Assembly (NCBI GenBank): GCA_018715585.1
Contig: DVLH01000236.1
Location: 1-6,050 of the forward strand
Reading direction: 5' to 3'
Origin: Candidatus Aphodomonas merdavium
GTDB taxonomy: Bacteria > Bacillota > Clostridia > Christensenellales > Aristaeellaceae
DNA: 6,050 nucleotides
The notes under the pieces were generated by a model. The model saw only the letters and a list, made by a program, of their open reading frames with translations, had not been told where the DNA came from and made no database searches. This document shows positions 5,579 through 6,050 of this stretch, in pieces. The translations under genes were made by a program, and so were the position numbers. Numbering within the stretch: the stretch's first letter is position 1; the number at the start of each line of letters is the position of its first letter.

Positions 5579-6050
5579 TTACGGCTGCTCGGTCACAAAC
5601 GTGATGCGGCCCTGGCCAAACAGATCGGAGTACGCCTCGCCGACGGTTCCGCCCAGGATGTCGCGGATGTAGGTGATGAGCACCTGGTTGTCGATCATCA
5701 CTTCGTCCTGAAGGATGTTGTCGCCCTGGAACATGGTGAACCCATCGCCACCCTGCTTGAGCATGTAGTTGTGGCTGGCCACGGTGTACGTCTTTTCCAG
5801 GTCGAGCGCTTCGCCGTTGACCATTACGTTCTGGACGCGGTAGTCGCCGTCCACGCCGGTAAACATGCCGTTTTCGTCCGTGGTAACGGAGGATTCAATA
5901 TAGGTATGGATTTCAAACGTCAAGCCGGCAACCTGCTGGAAGCCGCCAAACTCGGCCGGCCAGGCGCTGACGCCGAACTCCAAGCAGTCAAGGATCTGCT
6001 GGCCAGTCGCTTCCACAACGGTAAGCATGTTGCCATAGGGATGCACGGCG
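5579..6050 (-). CDS. 5'-nucleotidase / UDP-sugar hydrolase family protein, C-terminal part only
   Basis: The last 156 codons of a gene whose start lies beyond base 6050. The visible part matches the C-terminal substrate-binding domain of the UshA/YfkN-type 5'-nucleotidases, which hydrolyse nucleotides outside the cell; the metal-binding N-terminal domain would be outside the window. Seen: VHPYGNMLTVVEATGQQILDCLE near the start, with the N-x-L-x-x-x-x-x-TGxxIxxxLE pattern, GFQQVAGLTFEI, a short variable loop, NGEALDLEKTYTVASHNY, then GGDGFTMF; in this family the aromatic residue near GGDG helps stack on the nucleotide base. The protein ends in VTEQP right after the domain, with no LPxTG signal or C-terminal membrane helix, so if it is anchored that must be at its unseen N-terminus. 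It has its own terminator and is probably not part of the downstream operon. An in-frame GTG at 6046 is internal, not a start. Confidence 0.88.
   Translation of the reverse strand, partial: AVHPYGNMLTVVEATGQQILDCLEFGVSAWPAEFGGFQQVAGLTFEIHTYIESSVTTDENGMFTGVDGDYRVQNVMVNGEALDLEKTYTVASHNYMLKQGGDGFTMFQGDNILQDEVMIDNQVLITYIRDILGGTVGEAYSDLFGQGRITFVTEQP

Overview
The window is GC-rich, and every gene I can support lies on the minus strand. It looks like a piece of chromosome from an endospore-forming Bacillota, most likely a GC-rich member of the Clostridia. The reasons are an adjacent spmA-spmB pair, a large SpoIID/LytB-type peptidoglycan enzyme, clear AGGAGG-like ribosome binding sites and a near-consensus sigma-A promoter. 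The taxonomic placement is inference. I see no phage, IS, CRISPR, tRNA or rRNA sequence.

Reading in the direction of transcription (high to low coordinates): (1) 6050-5579 is the C-terminal end of a secreted 5'-nucleotidase family protein, closed by a strong intrinsic terminator (5506-5546). (2) 5547-5578 and 5311-5505 are intergenic. They hold an extended -10 sigma-A promoter (5387-5415), a perfect 14-bp palindrome just downstream of the predicted transcription start, and a good ribosome binding site. (3) 5310-2326 encodes a 994-residue exported protein with a SpoIID domain followed by seven bacterial SH3 repeats. (4) 2329-1577 encodes a TrmN6-type (YfiC/YabB) adenine-N6 methyltransferase. 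(5) 1561-977 is spmA. (6) 980-465 is spmB, starting at a GTG that overlaps the spmA stop. (7) 431-1 is the N-terminal part of a ComB-type 2-phosphosulfolactate phosphatase, cut by the window edge.

Genes 3 to 7 look like one operon: the junctions are ATGA overlap, 15-bp gap, GTGA overlap and 33-bp gap, with no terminator between them. The shared theme appears to be the cell or spore envelope: a peptidoglycan-cleaving or -binding enzyme, two membrane proteins known from Bacillus to be needed for full spore core dehydration, and a phosphatase family linked to sulfolactate, a known spore solute in Bacillus. The methyltransferase is probably a housekeeping passenger.

The points most worth a second look are the SpoIID-plus-seven-SH3 architecture, a vegetative-type promoter in front of an operon containing spore genes, a sigma-E-like promoter candidate placed so that spmA mRNA would be leaderless, the palindrome in the operon leader, and the spmAB-comB neighbourhood. 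Nothing here is clearly a new kind of system. The rest is ordinary chromosome.
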